From JABFRJ01 sp031374735 (lineage in GTDB: Bacteria; Pseudomonadota; Alphaproteobacteria; Rhizobiales; Hyphomicrobiaceae), in assembly GCA_031374735.1 (NCBI GenBank), contig JANMGQ010000033.1, positions 1-64,000 of the forward strand: a DNA stretch of 64,000 nt, written 5' to 3'. The position numbers and the translations under genes were made by a program. This document shows, one piece after another, positions 44,640 to 53,701 of this stretch (position 1 is the first letter of the stretch; each line of letters starts with the position of its first letter). Under the pieces are notes generated by a model. The model was not told the origin of the DNA. It saw only the letters and a list, made by a program, of their open reading frames with translations, and made no database searches.

Positions 44640-45164
44640 ATGCTCGACCGGTTTCTTGAGACCACCTCGCGGATCATGCTGGTGATCGCCGCCATCATCG
44701 GCTTTTCGCTGTCCTTCATCGTCGTCATCGACGTGGTCGGGCGTGTCGCGTTCAACAGGCCGCTCAAGGGCACGCCGGAACTCGTCTCTAGCGCCATCGT
44801 CATCATCTGCTGGCTGCAGGCGGCGTTCGCGATACGCTCCGGCGGCATGATCAACGTCGACGCCTTCACCAGCATCATGCCCTATCGCGCGCAGTCGCTG
44901 CTCGGCATCTTCGGCTCGCTGCTCGGCGCCGGACTGTTCGCCTTAATCTGCTATGCCAGCGTCGATCATGCGATTTTCGCCTGGACGTCAGGCGAGTATG
45001 ACGGCGAAGGCGCGTTGCGCGTCCCGGCCTGGCCCGCGCGCTTTGTCATGCTCATCGGAACCGGCCTCGCAGCGGTCAGCTACGTGCTGCTCGCCCTGCG
45101 GCAGGCGCAAGCTTTTGCCCGTGGCGAGCCCCCGGTCGTCGCCTCCAGTTCTCACGCAACCTAA
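44640..45164 (+). CDS. dctQ: TRAP transporter small permease (DctQ)
   Basis: A 174-residue inner-membrane subunit with four helices, of the DctQ type (IVVIDVVGRVAFNRPLKGTPELVSSAIVI..AFAIRSGGMINVDAF). It links the binding protein and the large permease. About 98 bases separate it from dctP, and it is 10 bases before dctM. Confidence 0.9.
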   Translation: MLDRFLETTSRIMLVIAAIIGFSLSFIVVIDVVGRVAFNRPLKGTPELVSSAIVIICWLQAAFAIRSGGMINVDAFTSIMPYRAQSLLGIFGSLLGAGLFALICYASVDHAIFAWTSGEYDGEGALRVPAWPARFVMLIGTGLAAVSYVLLALRQAQAFARGEPPVVASSSHAT

Positions 45165-45174
45165 GGCGCCGCCC

Positions 45175-46554
45175 GTGTTCGATATCGGTCAAATGTTGAT
45201 GCTGGTGGTCGTCCTGCTCGGGATGGTCTTTGCCGGCGTTCATATCGCGGTCGCGCTCGGCGTCGCATCGATCTACGGCCTCTATGTCATGCAGGGCGAC
45301 CTCGGGCAGGTCATGTCGTTCGTCGCGAATACGGCGCAGAAGTCGCTCAAGGACTATGTGTTCGCCGTCATCCCGCTGTTCATGCTGATGGGCGAGTTCC
45401 TCGCCAAATGCGGCGCCGCGACCGACCTGTTCGCCCTCGTCAACCGGCTGACAAAACGCGTGCCCGGCCGTCTCGCCATTGCGACCGTGCTCGCCAACGC
45501 CATATTTGCGTTTGTAACCGGCGTCAGCATCGCGGCAGCCGCCGCCTTCTCGCGCATCGCCTGGCCTGAGATGAAGCGCTATGGCTATGAGCGCAAGTTC
45601 GGCCTCGGCTGCATCGCCGGCTCGGCGTGTCTCGGCATGCTCATCCCGCCATCGGTCTTGATGATCGTGTGGGGTGTGCTGACGGAAATGGCGATCGGCA
45701 AGTTGTTCATTGCCGGTATCATTCCGGGCTTCGTCGTGGTGGTCGCCTACTGCATCTACATCCTCTACGTCGCCATCACGCAGCCGCATCGCGTTGGCGA
45801 GGGCCCGCGCGCCGCCACTGTCGGCGCAGCGGCTGTGGCGACGGCCGGCAGCTCAATTCCAGGGCCAACTGCCGGTCAACAGGGCTATGACGACGAGCGC
45901 GACATCGGCGAGATCATGCGCAGCACGCTAGCTGTCATGGCGCTGATCTTCGGCGTGCTCGGCGGCATCTGGCTTGGATGGTTCACGCCGACCGAAGGTG
46001 CGGGCGTTGGTGCGGCTGCGTCCCTCGTGTTGGCGCTCGCCAAAGGCATCAAGCCACGCGAGATCTTCGACGTCATCTTGAATGTCGGCCGCACCTCTGC
46101 GCCGCTGTTGCTGCTGTTGGTGTTTGCGCAGCTTTACAGCCGCGTCCTGTCGATGACCGGCATCACTGGGGCCGCCAAAGCCCTGTTCCTCGGCTCAGGC
46201 TTGGACCCATGGCAGGTGCTGACCATCATGGTCATCATCTGGTTCATTCTCGGGTGTCTGATCGACTCGATCTCGATCATTTTGCTCACGGTACCGGTGT
46301 TCCAGCCGGTGGCCCTGGCGCTCGGTTATGACCCGATCGCGTTCGCGATCCTCGGCATCATCGCCATCGAGACTGGCCTGCTGACGCCGCCGTTTGGCAT
46401 GCTCGTGTTCACGGTCAAATCAGCGCTACCTCTGGAAAATGTCAGTACCGGCGAGATTTTCCGTGGTGCCATTCCGTATTGGATCTGCCTGCTCGCCGTC
46501 ATCATCGTCATTGCGGCGTTTCCATCGCTCGCAACGTGGCTGCCCGGAAAATAG
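45175..46554 (+). CDS. dctM: TRAP transporter large permease (DctM)
   Basis: A 459-residue sodium-coupled transport subunit with about twelve helices. Family landmarks: AVIPLFMLMGEFLAKCG, GVSIAAAAAFSRIAWPEMKRYGY, AGSACLGMLIPPSVLMIVWG and ETGLLTPPFGMLVFTVK. A GTG start at 45175 is proposed; the frame from 44953 overlaps dctQ. A polar insert of about 35 residues (near GPRAATVGAAAV..DERDIGE) separates the two halves. Confidence 0.92.
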   Translation: MFDIGQMLMLVVVLLGMVFAGVHIAVALGVASIYGLYVMQGDLGQVMSFVANTAQKSLKDYVFAVIPLFMLMGEFLAKCGAATDLFALVNRLTKRVPGRLAIATVLANAIFAFVTGVSIAAAAAFSRIAWPEMKRYGYERKFGLGCIAGSACLGMLIPPSVLMIVWGVLTEMAIGKLFIAGIIPGFVVVVAYCIYILYVAITQPHRVGEGPRAATVGAAAVATAGSSIPGPTAGQQGYDDERDIGEIMRSTLAVMALIFGVLGGIWLGWFTPTEGAGVGAAASLVLALAKGIKPREIFDVILNVGRTSAPLLLLLVFAQLYSRVLSMTGITGAAKALFLGSGLDPWQVLTIMVIIWFILGCLIDSISIILLTVPVFQPVALALGYDPIAFAILGIIAIETGLLTPPFGMLVFTVKSALPLENVSTGEIFRGAIPYWICLLAVIIVIAAFPSLATWLPGK

Positions 46555-46574
46555 CCACCCATAGGAGAACCGAG

Positions 46575-46880
46575 ATGCCCGCCTACTGGATGGCCCGCTC
46601 CAAGATCAACGATCCCGTCGCGTACAAGCGCTATACGGATCGCGTGCCGGAGATCATTGCCAAGTTCGGCGGCAAGGTTCTGGCGCGCGGTGGCAAGTAC
46701 AAGATCATCGAAGGCGCCGAGACCTTCCATCGTTTCGTCGTCATCGAGTTCCCGACGCTCGACGCCGCAACGGCGTGCGCGGAAAGCCCCGAGTACAAAG
46801 CCGCCGCCAGTCACCGTCGCGACGGTGCCGGTCAGGTCGAACTCGTGCTTGTCGACGGCGGCGACGCGACGGTGGTGTAA
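46575..46880 (+). CDS. DUF1330 family protein
   Basis: A 101-residue small ferredoxin-like-fold protein of the DUF1330 family: PAYWMARSKINDPVAYKRYTDRVPEIIAKFGGKVLARGG and FHRFVVIEFPTLDAATACAESPEYKAA. GGAGAA upstream sets the ATG. It lies 20 bases after dctM and is probably cotranscribed. The biochemical role of the family is not established; frequent pairing with catabolic genes suggests an accessory enzyme. Confidence 0.9.
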   Translation: MPAYWMARSKINDPVAYKRYTDRVPEIIAKFGGKVLARGGKYKIIEGAETFHRFVVIEFPTLDAATACAESPEYKAAASHRRDGAGQVELVLVDGGDATVV

Positions 46881-46912
46881 GGGTTGTTGCGCGCAGCGCG
46901 CGGCTGTCGGGC

Positions 46913-47779
46913 TTATGGAATGCCACGCATGTGATCGGACAAGAAACCGAGCACGCGGCGGCGATAGTCCGCAGGCGCGAACTGCTCGAAATCCGTGTGC
47001 GCAGCATCTTCGATGACCCAGAGCGCTTTTGGTTCTTTGGCGGCGGCAAACATGGCGCGACTGTCGGCGATGGGCGTGTGCAGATCACGCCCTCCGGCGA
47101 TGATGAGCACCGGTGATCGCAAGCGCGCGATCTGTGCAAGCGGTCGCAATTCGGCCGGCGCGATGCCGAGCAGCACGCTTGCGGCTAAAACCAGCGGCCA
47201 TTGCAGCGGACGCGCGACTCCGCCTGCGACCATCTCGATCCTGTCGGCCGTCGCATGCCGGATATCGGCGTAAACCGCTTCGAGAACGACCGCATCGGCT
47301 TTCACCGGCCCGTTGCCGAGTAGCGCAGCCGCGCCGCCGAGTGACATGCCAACAACCGCAATTCGGGCCTTGGGCAGGCGCCCGCGGAGCCAGGTGATTG
47401 CGGCTTCAGCAGAACGGCTTTCGGCATGCCCGAAGGTGATGCGTTGAAAGTGCGTCTCGCCGTGCGCTGCCAGATCGATGGCCAACACGGCATATCCAGC
47501 ATCGCGAAACAATCGGATGCGATGCCCCATCTGTGTCCTGTCGCCACCGACGCCGTGCAGCAGCAGGACTGCGCCGGTAGCCTTAGCCCTGTCGACGAAC
47601 CAGCCAGCGACGACATGGTCGGGCGCGGGAATGGCGACAGTCTCCGCCGTGATGTCTGATGGCGGCGCGCCGACGGGACGGTTGGCCGGCGCCGTCAAGT
47701 GGTGAGCCGTGAGAAACGCGCCGGCAATCGCGACGGCAAGCGCTGCGACCAAGCAACTGACGACGAGCCTCATGAGCAA
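46913..47779 (-). CDS. alpha/beta hydrolase
   Basis: A 288-residue hydrolase with an N-terminal membrane anchor or signal (about residues 5-26). Nucleophile elbow GMSLGG, oxyanion HGVGGDRTQMGH, acid IIAGGRDLHTP and histidine EDAAHTDFEQF are all present. Unlike the 11983 hydrolase it has the GVGGDRTQM signature of a different subgroup. Substrate unknown. Confidence 0.85.
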   Translation of the reverse strand: MLMRLVVSCLVAALAVAIAGAFLTAHHLTAPANRPVGAPPSDITAETVAIPAPDHVVAGWFVDRAKATGAVLLLHGVGGDRTQMGHRIRLFRDAGYAVLAIDLAAHGETHFQRITFGHAESRSAEAAITWLRGRLPKARIAVVGMSLGGAAALLGNGPVKADAVVLEAVYADIRHATADRIEMVAGGVARPLQWPLVLAASVLLGIAPAELRPLAQIARLRSPVLIIAGGRDLHTPIADSRAMFAAAKEPKALWVIEDAAHTDFEQFAPADYRRRVLGFLSDHMRGIP

Positions 47780-47946
47780 AGTTCAATGTGAAGGATGGCT
47801 CCAGAGAACACTTCGACCATAGCGAAACAAGCAGTGCTGTAAGGCATAAATCTGTCTCACTTGTTCCTCATCCGGTGACATACGTCGTCCCACACCGCCG
47901 CGTCGAGATGATGAGTGTTGTCGGCTTCACTATCTCTCACGGACGT

Positions 47947-48291
47947 CTACCAACCCATCTTGATTGATTGGGCAAGCGTGTGAAAGCTCCGGCAACTGTT
48001 GTCGGCAATCACCAGTTGTGGTGCAATACGGTGGGCGAGTTCTATCTGACCGCGCTCACCTACAAGGCGCTCGAATGCTTGCTTTGCATTGGTCAGCGTC
48101 TCCGCATTGCGCGCCATGGTCCAGAACCCGCCGCCGAGCGCCGCCGAGATAATGATGGCGAGTAGCAACTCCGGGAAGGCGATCATCATATCAACCAGGC
48201 GCGCGATGACCCGGTCGAGCCAGCCGCCGAAAAAACCAGCTGCTACGCCGAGCGCTGTGCCGACGATGGCCGCCAACGCGGGGAGGGGTAG
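47947..48291 (-). pseudogene. fragment of a peptide ABC transporter permease (DppC/OppC type)
   Basis: Codons at 48112-48291 read PALAAIVGTALGVAAGFFGGWLDRVIARLVDMMIAFPELLLAIIISAALGGGFWTM, the central part of a DppC permease. Homology then stops, and an unrelated tail (NAETLTNAKQAFERLVGERGQIELAHR..) runs to 47947. Both ends of the permease are missing. It directly abuts a binding-protein fragment upstream, so a large internal deletion joined the two. Confidence 0.75.
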
Positions 48292-48540
48292 CGCAATTCC
48301 GGCGGCAGCTGCTCGGCGGTGAACCCGCCGGGGAAACTTGCCGGCTGCAGGCAGTGGAGATCACCACCCATCGGCGCGAGCGCCTGCGCCACGGCCCTGC
48401 GGTCAATGGCGTGCATCAGCGCCTGTCTGACCTTCAGCTGATCGAACGGTTTTCGCGTCAGGTTGACATGCAGCGTTCGTGGCGCGGATCGTAGTGCATG
48501 GCGAGCACCCGCCTTGTCGGCAGGGATCGATGCGGTGCGG
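48292..48540 (-). pseudogene. fragment of a family 5 solute-binding protein
   Basis: Minus-strand codons read RTLHVNLTRKPFDQLKVRQALMHAIDRRAVAQALAPMGG.., the signature region of dipeptide/oligopeptide binding proteins. Just upstream another frame reads RVLAMHYDPRHE, which should be continuous with it, so a frameshift near 48478 is likely. Both ends are missing. It adjoins the permease fragment and ends at the iclR stop. Functionally dead. Confidence 0.75.
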
Positions 48541-48541
48541 G

Positions 48542-49333
48542 TCAGCCCCCGAGCCGCTTGGACAGCTCACGCGAGGCGGCGCCCAAGAGATCCTCGACAA
48601 CCGTAATCGGCTTGCGGTGCACAAGATCGATGCGCTCCGCGTAGGGCACCGTGAGTGCGGCCAATGCGTGACGGCGCGTATCGAGAACCGGCGCGCTCAC
48701 GGCATAGAGGCCGCGCACCTGCACGCTCGGGATCGACTCGATGCCGCGCGCCCGGATGGTGTTAAGCGTCACAGCAATCTGTGGGTCTGCATGATCAGGC
48801 CGCCGCCGCACGGCTTCCTCGATGCGAAAGCGCTGCGTTTCCTGGTCCTGAAACGCCAGCAGCACGCGGCCTGAGGCGGAGACGAGACAATCGAGTTCGG
48901 CGCCAACGCGTACGCTGAAGCCCATGCCGCTCGGTGAGTCGACCTTGGCGACAACGATCTGCCGACCCTGACTGTAGACAGTGAGGTGGCAGGATTGATC
49001 GAGATCGCTCGACAGCTTCTGCATGATGGGCAGCGCCTCGGTCAGGAGACGATGCGTCGGCGGGTTCATGTGCGCGAGTTCGAACAGCTTGGTCGACACG
49101 ATGAAGCGATCGTCGAGGTTGACCAGATAGCCGCGCTCCACGAGGCATGTGACCATGCGGTAGAGTTCGCCAATGGTGCGGTCCAGCTTGAGTGCGATAT
49201 CCTTTTGCGAAAGCGGCACGTCACTGCGCGCCAGCAGTTCGAGAATGTCGAGGCCCTTTTCGAGCGCCGGCGCGGCGTAAGCGGGAGCCTCGGGCTCGCC
49301 GCTCCGTCGCGCCGTTTTCGTGTCGCCGCTCAT
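48542..49333 (-). CDS. IclR family transcriptional regulator
   Basis: A 263-residue regulator: winged helix (ALEKGLDILELLARSDVPLSQKDIALKLDRTIGELYRMVTCLVERGYL) and the effector-binding domain with QSCHLTVYSQGRQIVVAKVDSPSG and ALAALTVPYAERID. It lies 50 bases after the VOC gene on the same strand and faces the catabolic operon starting at 50044, which it probably controls. IclR proteins typically respond to aromatic or small carboxylate inducers. Confidence 0.92.
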   Translation of the reverse strand: MSGDTKTARRSGEPEAPAYAAPALEKGLDILELLARSDVPLSQKDIALKLDRTIGELYRMVTCLVERGYLVNLDDRFIVSTKLFELAHMNPPTHRLLTEALPIMQKLSSDLDQSCHLTVYSQGRQIVVAKVDSPSGMGFSVRVGAELDCLVSASGRVLLAFQDQETQRFRIEEAVRRRPDHADPQIAVTLNTIRARGIESIPSVQVRGLYAVSAPVLDTRRHALAALTVPYAERIDLVHRKPITVVEDLLGAASRELSKRLGG

Positions 49334-49383
49334 TCGTCAAGCTCTCCGTCGCTGCGTGCCGGCGCCGTCCGGCGCAGTGTCAC

Positions 49384-49791
49384 TCATTTGCCGGTCTGAT
49401 GCACTTCGATGATGTTGCCGTCGGGATCGTGGAAGAAGATCTGATACCAGCCGGCCATCGCCCAGGTGCCGTAGTCCGAGTACGGAATCTTCTTTTCGTC
49501 AAGGCGCCGCTTGAAGCCCTCGATGTCGTCCGTGCGGAAGCAGAAGTGGCCGCGGTCGAGCGGATTGATGATGTGCTTCATGCGGAAGCCGAGGCCGACG
49601 TCGCGCCGCGCGATGTGGAACTCGACAGCGCCATCGGTGACGAAGTCGACCGCGCCGCCAAAGCCGGTGGCATCGCTGGCGTTGACCCGCTGATAGTTGA
49701 CCGAACCCAGGCCGAACACGGAGCGATAGAACTCCGACAGGCGTGGCACGTTTTCGGTGCACAAGTTCATGTGATGGTACTGCATTTTCAT
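49384..49791 (-). CDS. VOC (glyoxalase/dioxygenase fold) protein
   Basis: A 135-residue single-domain vicinal-oxygen-chelate protein. A first metal histidine lies near MQYHHMNLCT, a second in DRGHFCFRTDDIEG, and an acidic ligand in FHDPDGNIIEVHQTG. The start at 49791 has GGAG upstream. It is divergent from the catabolic operon and upstream of iclR. Substrate unknown; lactoylglutathione-lyase-like or epimerase chemistry is possible. Confidence 0.85.
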   Translation of the reverse strand: MKMQYHHMNLCTENVPRLSEFYRSVFGLGSVNYQRVNASDATGFGGAVDFVTDGAVEFHIARRDVGLGFRMKHIINPLDRGHFCFRTDDIEGFKRRLDEKKIPYSDYGTWAMAGWYQIFFHDPDGNIIEVHQTGK

Positions 49792-49827
49792 AGACGCGCT
49801 CCATGTTTTATTGGTGCGATGCAGCAT

Positions 49828-50043
49828 CGCATCGCGATCTGCGCCTTTCCGGCGCGACTGCTTCAGTTCGTCCGCTTTTCCGCACGATATACGACTAATC
49901 AGGGCGTTGCGTGCGCGCGAGCAACGACGCGTGTTCCATCAACATAATTTCGCTCTTGCATTTGTCAATTCATATATGCTTTGAAATAGACGGGCAGACG
50001 ACACGTCGATCAGGCCCATTGCCGCTGTATATGGAGCGACCCC
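49828..50043. promoter_or_regulatory. divergent promoter region of VOC-iclR and the catabolic operon
   Basis: About 215 bases between divergent starts. The stretch near 49950-49995 is AT-rich, with TTGCATTTGTCAATTCATAT and ATGC following, a plausible promoter/operator zone. TTGTCA and AATAGA are 17 bases apart and could serve the rightward operon. An IclR site is expected here but was not identified with certainty. Confidence 0.4.
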
Positions 50044-50808
50044 ATGGGCAGGCTTGACGGGAAAGTGGCCTTCATCACCGGCGGGGGCGGCGGCATCGGC
50101 CGCGCCACGGCTCGGCGCTTTACTGAAGAGGGTGCCAAGGTTGTCGTGGCCGATATCGATATCGCACGCGGGGAGGCCGCGGCCGTCGCAGCGCGGGCAA
50201 GCGCACAGCACGGCGGAGACGCCGCTTTCATTCGCTGCGACATCACCAAGCGCGCTGACGTGAGGGCCGCCATCGCAGAAACGGTTGCCCGCTTCGGCAA
50301 ACTCAACGTTCTGCACAACAACGCCGGCGGATCCATGCCCGCCGACGGTCCTGTCACGGAAGCGCCGGACGATGAGTTCTGGCGCGTCATCACGCTCGAT
50401 CTTTACGGCACGTTCCTCTGCTCCCAAGTGGCGATCCCGGAAATCATAAAGGCCGGCGGCGGCGCGGTGATCAACATGTCATCGATTGTGGCGTTGATGG
50501 CGATGCCCGGCCGAGATTGCTACACGGCAGCCAAAGGCGGCGTTGCCGCGATGACGCGGTCCATGGCGGTCGAATACGGTGGTGATCGCATTCGGGTAAA
50601 CGCCATTGCGCCATCGGTGACGCTGACGGATCGCGTCAAAAAGCAGTTGCAGGACAATCCGGTGACGCTCGAAATCGGCCGCCAGCATCTGCTCGGCTTG
50701 ATCGAACCGGAACACATCGCCGACCTCGCCGTCTATCTCGCGTCGGAGGAATCCGCGCGCACAACCGGTCAAGTGATCCCTGTCGACAGCGGCGTGACCA
50801 TCCGGTGA
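50044..50808 (+). CDS. SDR family oxidoreductase
   Basis: A 254-residue classical short-chain dehydrogenase: TGGGGGIG cofactor motif, VVVADID (NAD-preferring acid), LHNNAGG, MSSIVA with the catalytic Ser, and YTAAKGG catalytic pair. First gene of a same-strand run of seven catabolic genes divergent from VOC-iclR. It probably oxidises a hydroxyl group of a CoA thioester or cyclic alcohol in that pathway. Confidence 0.9.
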   Translation: MGRLDGKVAFITGGGGGIGRATARRFTEEGAKVVVADIDIARGEAAAVAARASAQHGGDAAFIRCDITKRADVRAAIAETVARFGKLNVLHNNAGGSMPADGPVTEAPDDEFWRVITLDLYGTFLCSQVAIPEIIKAGGGAVINMSSIVALMAMPGRDCYTAAKGGVAAMTRSMAVEYGGDRIRVNAIAPSVTLTDRVKKQLQDNPVTLEIGRQHLLGLIEPEHIADLAVYLASEESARTTGQVIPVDSGVTIR

Positions 50809-50812
50809 TGCG

Positions 50813-51628
50813 ATGACCGAACCGGCCGTCAGCACTGATGTCTGCGCCCTCGGAGCAGTCCGGCGTATCGCGGCTATGCTGGATCTCGATCCAGATGCAT
50901 TTATCGACGGCGCGCCCTTGCCGCGCGGCTGGCACTTCTGCCTGTTGGGCGGCGCTACCCGACGTTCAGATATGCGTGCGGATGGTTTTCCAGGCTTTGG
51001 CGTGCCGATGCCGGACCTCGGCTTGCCACGACTGATGCTCGCCGGGCGGCGTGTCGACTATCGGCGTGATCTGGTCATCGGCAACACCGTCGAACGCCGC
51101 AGTTCTTTCGCCAAAGTGACTAGGAAGCAGACAGCGTCCGGCGAGACGGCGTTCGTCACGATCCAGCACGAACTCACATCTTCGCCGGATGCGGTACCGG
51201 CCATCGTCGAAGAGCAGACGTACATCCTACTTGGGCCAGCGAAAACGCGCGGCGGAGTGGACAAACCGAACGAGACCGTCAACGCCGAACACACGAAAGT
51301 CGTGACACCAGACGACACACTGCTGTTTCAATACTCCGCGCTCGGCTTCAACTCGCACAAGATCCATATCGATCGCGTGTACGCGCGCGACGTCGAAGGT
51401 TTGCCTGATCTCGTCGTAAATGGCGGACTTGCAACGCTGCTGCTGACGGAGTTTCTGCGCGTCGATCTCGGCCTCACGCCGGCGCGCATTGTGACGAAAC
51501 ATACAGCGCCCCTCTACTGCAGCCGGCAGATGACGCTCGCCGCGGATCTCGCGCCAAACGGCTGGCGCCTGCGTGTGCACGACGATCGCGGCGCTGTTGC
51601 TCTCGAAGCAGAGGTGCCCGGCGCATGA
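50813..51628 (+). CDS. MaoC-like/HTD2-type acyl-CoA hydratase (mesaconyl-C4-CoA hydratase-like)
   Basis: A 271-residue double hot-dog-like hydratase. The N-terminal half has PRGWHFCLLGGATRRSDMRADGFPGFG and the C-terminal half carries the catalytic block HTKVVTPDDTLLFQYSALGFNSHKIHID, then LVVNGGL. This combination is typical of mesaconyl-C4-CoA/itaconyl-CoA hydratase relatives and HTD2. It lies 4 bases after the SDR stop and overlaps the CoA-transferase by 4 bases, so the three are tightly coupled. Confidence 0.8.
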   Translation: MTEPAVSTDVCALGAVRRIAAMLDLDPDAFIDGAPLPRGWHFCLLGGATRRSDMRADGFPGFGVPMPDLGLPRLMLAGRRVDYRRDLVIGNTVERRSSFAKVTRKQTASGETAFVTIQHELTSSPDAVPAIVEEQTYILLGPAKTRGGVDKPNETVNAEHTKVVTPDDTLLFQYSALGFNSHKIHIDRVYARDVEGLPDLVVNGGLATLLLTEFLRVDLGLTPARIVTKHTAPLYCSRQMTLAADLAPNGWRLRVHDDRGAVALEAEVPGA

Positions 51629-52845
51629 GCTTCGCACCCCTCAAGGGCATCCGCATTCTCGATCTGACGAGCGTCGTCGTCGGCCCAGTCGCAACATGGC
51701 GCCTCAGCCAATACGGTGCCGAGATCATCAAACTCGAAAGCCCCGAGGGCGACCTGATGCGCGGCCTCGGCGGCCTCTCGCCGACCGGACAGCACTCCGG
51801 CGCGTACCTGCATTTCAACCGTGGCAAGCGCAACATCTGCCTCGACCTGAAGAAGCTAGGCGCGCGTGATATTGTCGATCGCCTTGTCGCGTCGGCCGAT
51901 GTCATCGTTGCGAATATGCGCCCGCAGGCGCTGGAGCGGCTCGGCCTGGACGCCGCATCAATCCGCACCAAGCACCCTGAGAAGATCTACTGCCTGATCA
52001 CAGGCTACGGCACCGACGGGCCCTATGCGGGCCTGCCGACTTACGACAGTGTCGTGCAGGGTGCGACCGGCATGGCCGGCCTCATGCTCGCGCGGGATGG
52101 CGCGCCGAGCTATGTGCCGATGCTGATCTGCGATCATGTCGTTGGCGAGATTACCGCCGGCGCGATCCTTGCCGCCGTGATCCAGAAGCGCGCAGCGGGC
52201 GTCGGTGCCAGCATCGAAATTCCGATGTTTGAGACCATGGCCGCGTTCGTGCTGCAGGAACATCTGGCGCAGCACAGTTTCGATCCGCCCGTCGGTCCGA
52301 TCGGCGATCAGCGGCTGCTCAGCCCGCACAACAAACCCGTAAAAACTGCCGACGGCTGGATCTCCTTCACGATCAACACGGACCCGCAGGTGCGCGCCTT
52401 CCTGATGGCGACAGAGCGCGCGGCGTTGCTCGACGATTCGCGCTTTAAATCCGTCGGCGCGCGCGCCAAACACAACGCCGACTGGTTCGCCGTGCGCGGC
52501 GCGCCGTTGACCAACCGCACGACGTCCGCATGGCTCGACATCTTCCGAGCCGCCGACATCGCGGCCATGCCCTGCCACACGCTTGAAACGCTGCGCCGTG
52601 ATCCGCATCTCGAAGCAGTCGGTTTGGTGCGCGCTGATGACCATCCGACCGAGGGGCGCATTGCATCGATCCGGTCGTCGATCCGCGTCGATCGCGCTTA
52701 TCCCGACCGACGCGATGCCGCTCAGCCTCGTGGCGCGGAAACGAGCGCCATTCTCTCAGAGCTCGGCTATGCGCCAGCCGAAACCGAGGCATTGTTCGCC
52801 AACGGTGCGGCCCGGCAATTCGCGCCATCCAAAGACACGGAGTGA
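51625..52845 (+). CDS. CaiB/BaiF family (class III) CoA-transferase
   Basis: A 406-residue CoA-transferase that activates an organic acid by exchanging CoA from another thioester. Features: GIRILDLTSVVVGPVATWRLSQYGAEIIKLESPEGD at the N-terminus; FNRGKRNICLDLK; the catalytic aspartate region LITGYGTDGPYAGLPTYDSVVQGATGMA. With the hydratase upstream it suggests activation then hydration of an unsaturated dicarboxylate such as mesaconate or itaconate, an inference from family context. Confidence 0.9.
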   Translation: MSFAPLKGIRILDLTSVVVGPVATWRLSQYGAEIIKLESPEGDLMRGLGGLSPTGQHSGAYLHFNRGKRNICLDLKKLGARDIVDRLVASADVIVANMRPQALERLGLDAASIRTKHPEKIYCLITGYGTDGPYAGLPTYDSVVQGATGMAGLMLARDGAPSYVPMLICDHVVGEITAGAILAAVIQKRAAGVGASIEIPMFETMAAFVLQEHLAQHSFDPPVGPIGDQRLLSPHNKPVKTADGWISFTINTDPQVRAFLMATERAALLDDSRFKSVGARAKHNADWFAVRGAPLTNRTTSAWLDIFRAADIAAMPCHTLETLRRDPHLEAVGLVRADDHPTEGRIASIRSSIRVDRAYPDRRDAAQPRGAETSAILSELGYAPAETEALFANGAARQFAPSKDTE

Positions 52846-52852
52846 CGTGATC

Positions 52853-53626
52853 ATGCTGCTCAAAGACAAGGTCTGCATCATCACCGGCGGCGCGTCGTTG
52901 CGAAGTATCGGTTACGCCACCGCCGAACTGTTCGCCAAGAACGGCGCCAAGCTGATGCTCATCGACATTGCGATGGACGCCAAGGCGATCGAGGCCATTT
53001 CCGCATCGATTATGCGCGCCACAGGCGTGGCGCCGGTCCTTCGCGGGGCTCAGTGCGATATCCAATCGGCGATCGATTGTGATCGTGCGGTCGCTGAGAC
53101 GGTGGCCGCATTCGGCAGCGTCGACGTGCTCGTCCACTGCGCCGGCATCGTGAAAGCCCAATCGCTGCTCGACATCGACGAGGTCACCTATGACCGCATT
53201 CTCGATGTGAACCTCAAGGGCACGTTCAACATCTGCAAGAGCGTTGTGCGCGTCCTTGCGGACCGCAAGCGTGGCGCGATCGTCAATCTCGCCTCAGTCG
53301 CGGCGCAGCGCGGCGGCGGACTTGTCGGTGGCGCCCACTACGCCGCGTCGAAAGGCGGCGTCATCAGCCTGACGAAGTCTATCGCGCGCGAGTTCGGACC
53401 GCAGGGCATCCGCGCCAACGTCATCTGCCCCTCGATGATCGAGACCGGCATGCTCGACGGCAACGTCACTCCAGAGCAATTCGAAACCATCGTTGCAGGC
53501 ATTCCGCTGAAGCGCGCCGGCAAACCTGCTGATATCGCCGGTGCAGCCCTGTTCCTGGCGTCTGATCTTTCCGCCTACGTCACCGGTGCCACGCTCGACG
53601 TTAACGGCGGCAGCCACATTCACTGA
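52853..53626 (+). CDS. SDR family oxidoreductase
   Basis: A 257-residue short-chain dehydrogenase with ITGGASLRSIGYATAELF, VLVHCAGIV, LASVAAQRGG and YAASKGG. The glycine motif has a two-residue insert (GGASLRSIG) relative to the usual GGxxGIG. The start at 52853 follows the CoA-transferase stop by 7 bases; a GTG at 52847 is an alternative. Part of the same operon. Confidence 0.88.
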   Translation: MLLKDKVCIITGGASLRSIGYATAELFAKNGAKLMLIDIAMDAKAIEAISASIMRATGVAPVLRGAQCDIQSAIDCDRAVAETVAAFGSVDVLVHCAGIVKAQSLLDIDEVTYDRILDVNLKGTFNICKSVVRVLADRKRGAIVNLASVAAQRGGGLVGGAHYAASKGGVISLTKSIAREFGPQGIRANVICPSMIETGMLDGNVTPEQFETIVAGIPLKRAGKPADIAGAALFLASDLSAYVTGATLDVNGGSHIH

Positions 53627-53701
53627 ATCGCATCGCCGCAAGGCCACGGCGTTGAGTGCCAACGACAGACTGGCCAAAATACTGAACCGAGGACAACGCC
53701 C

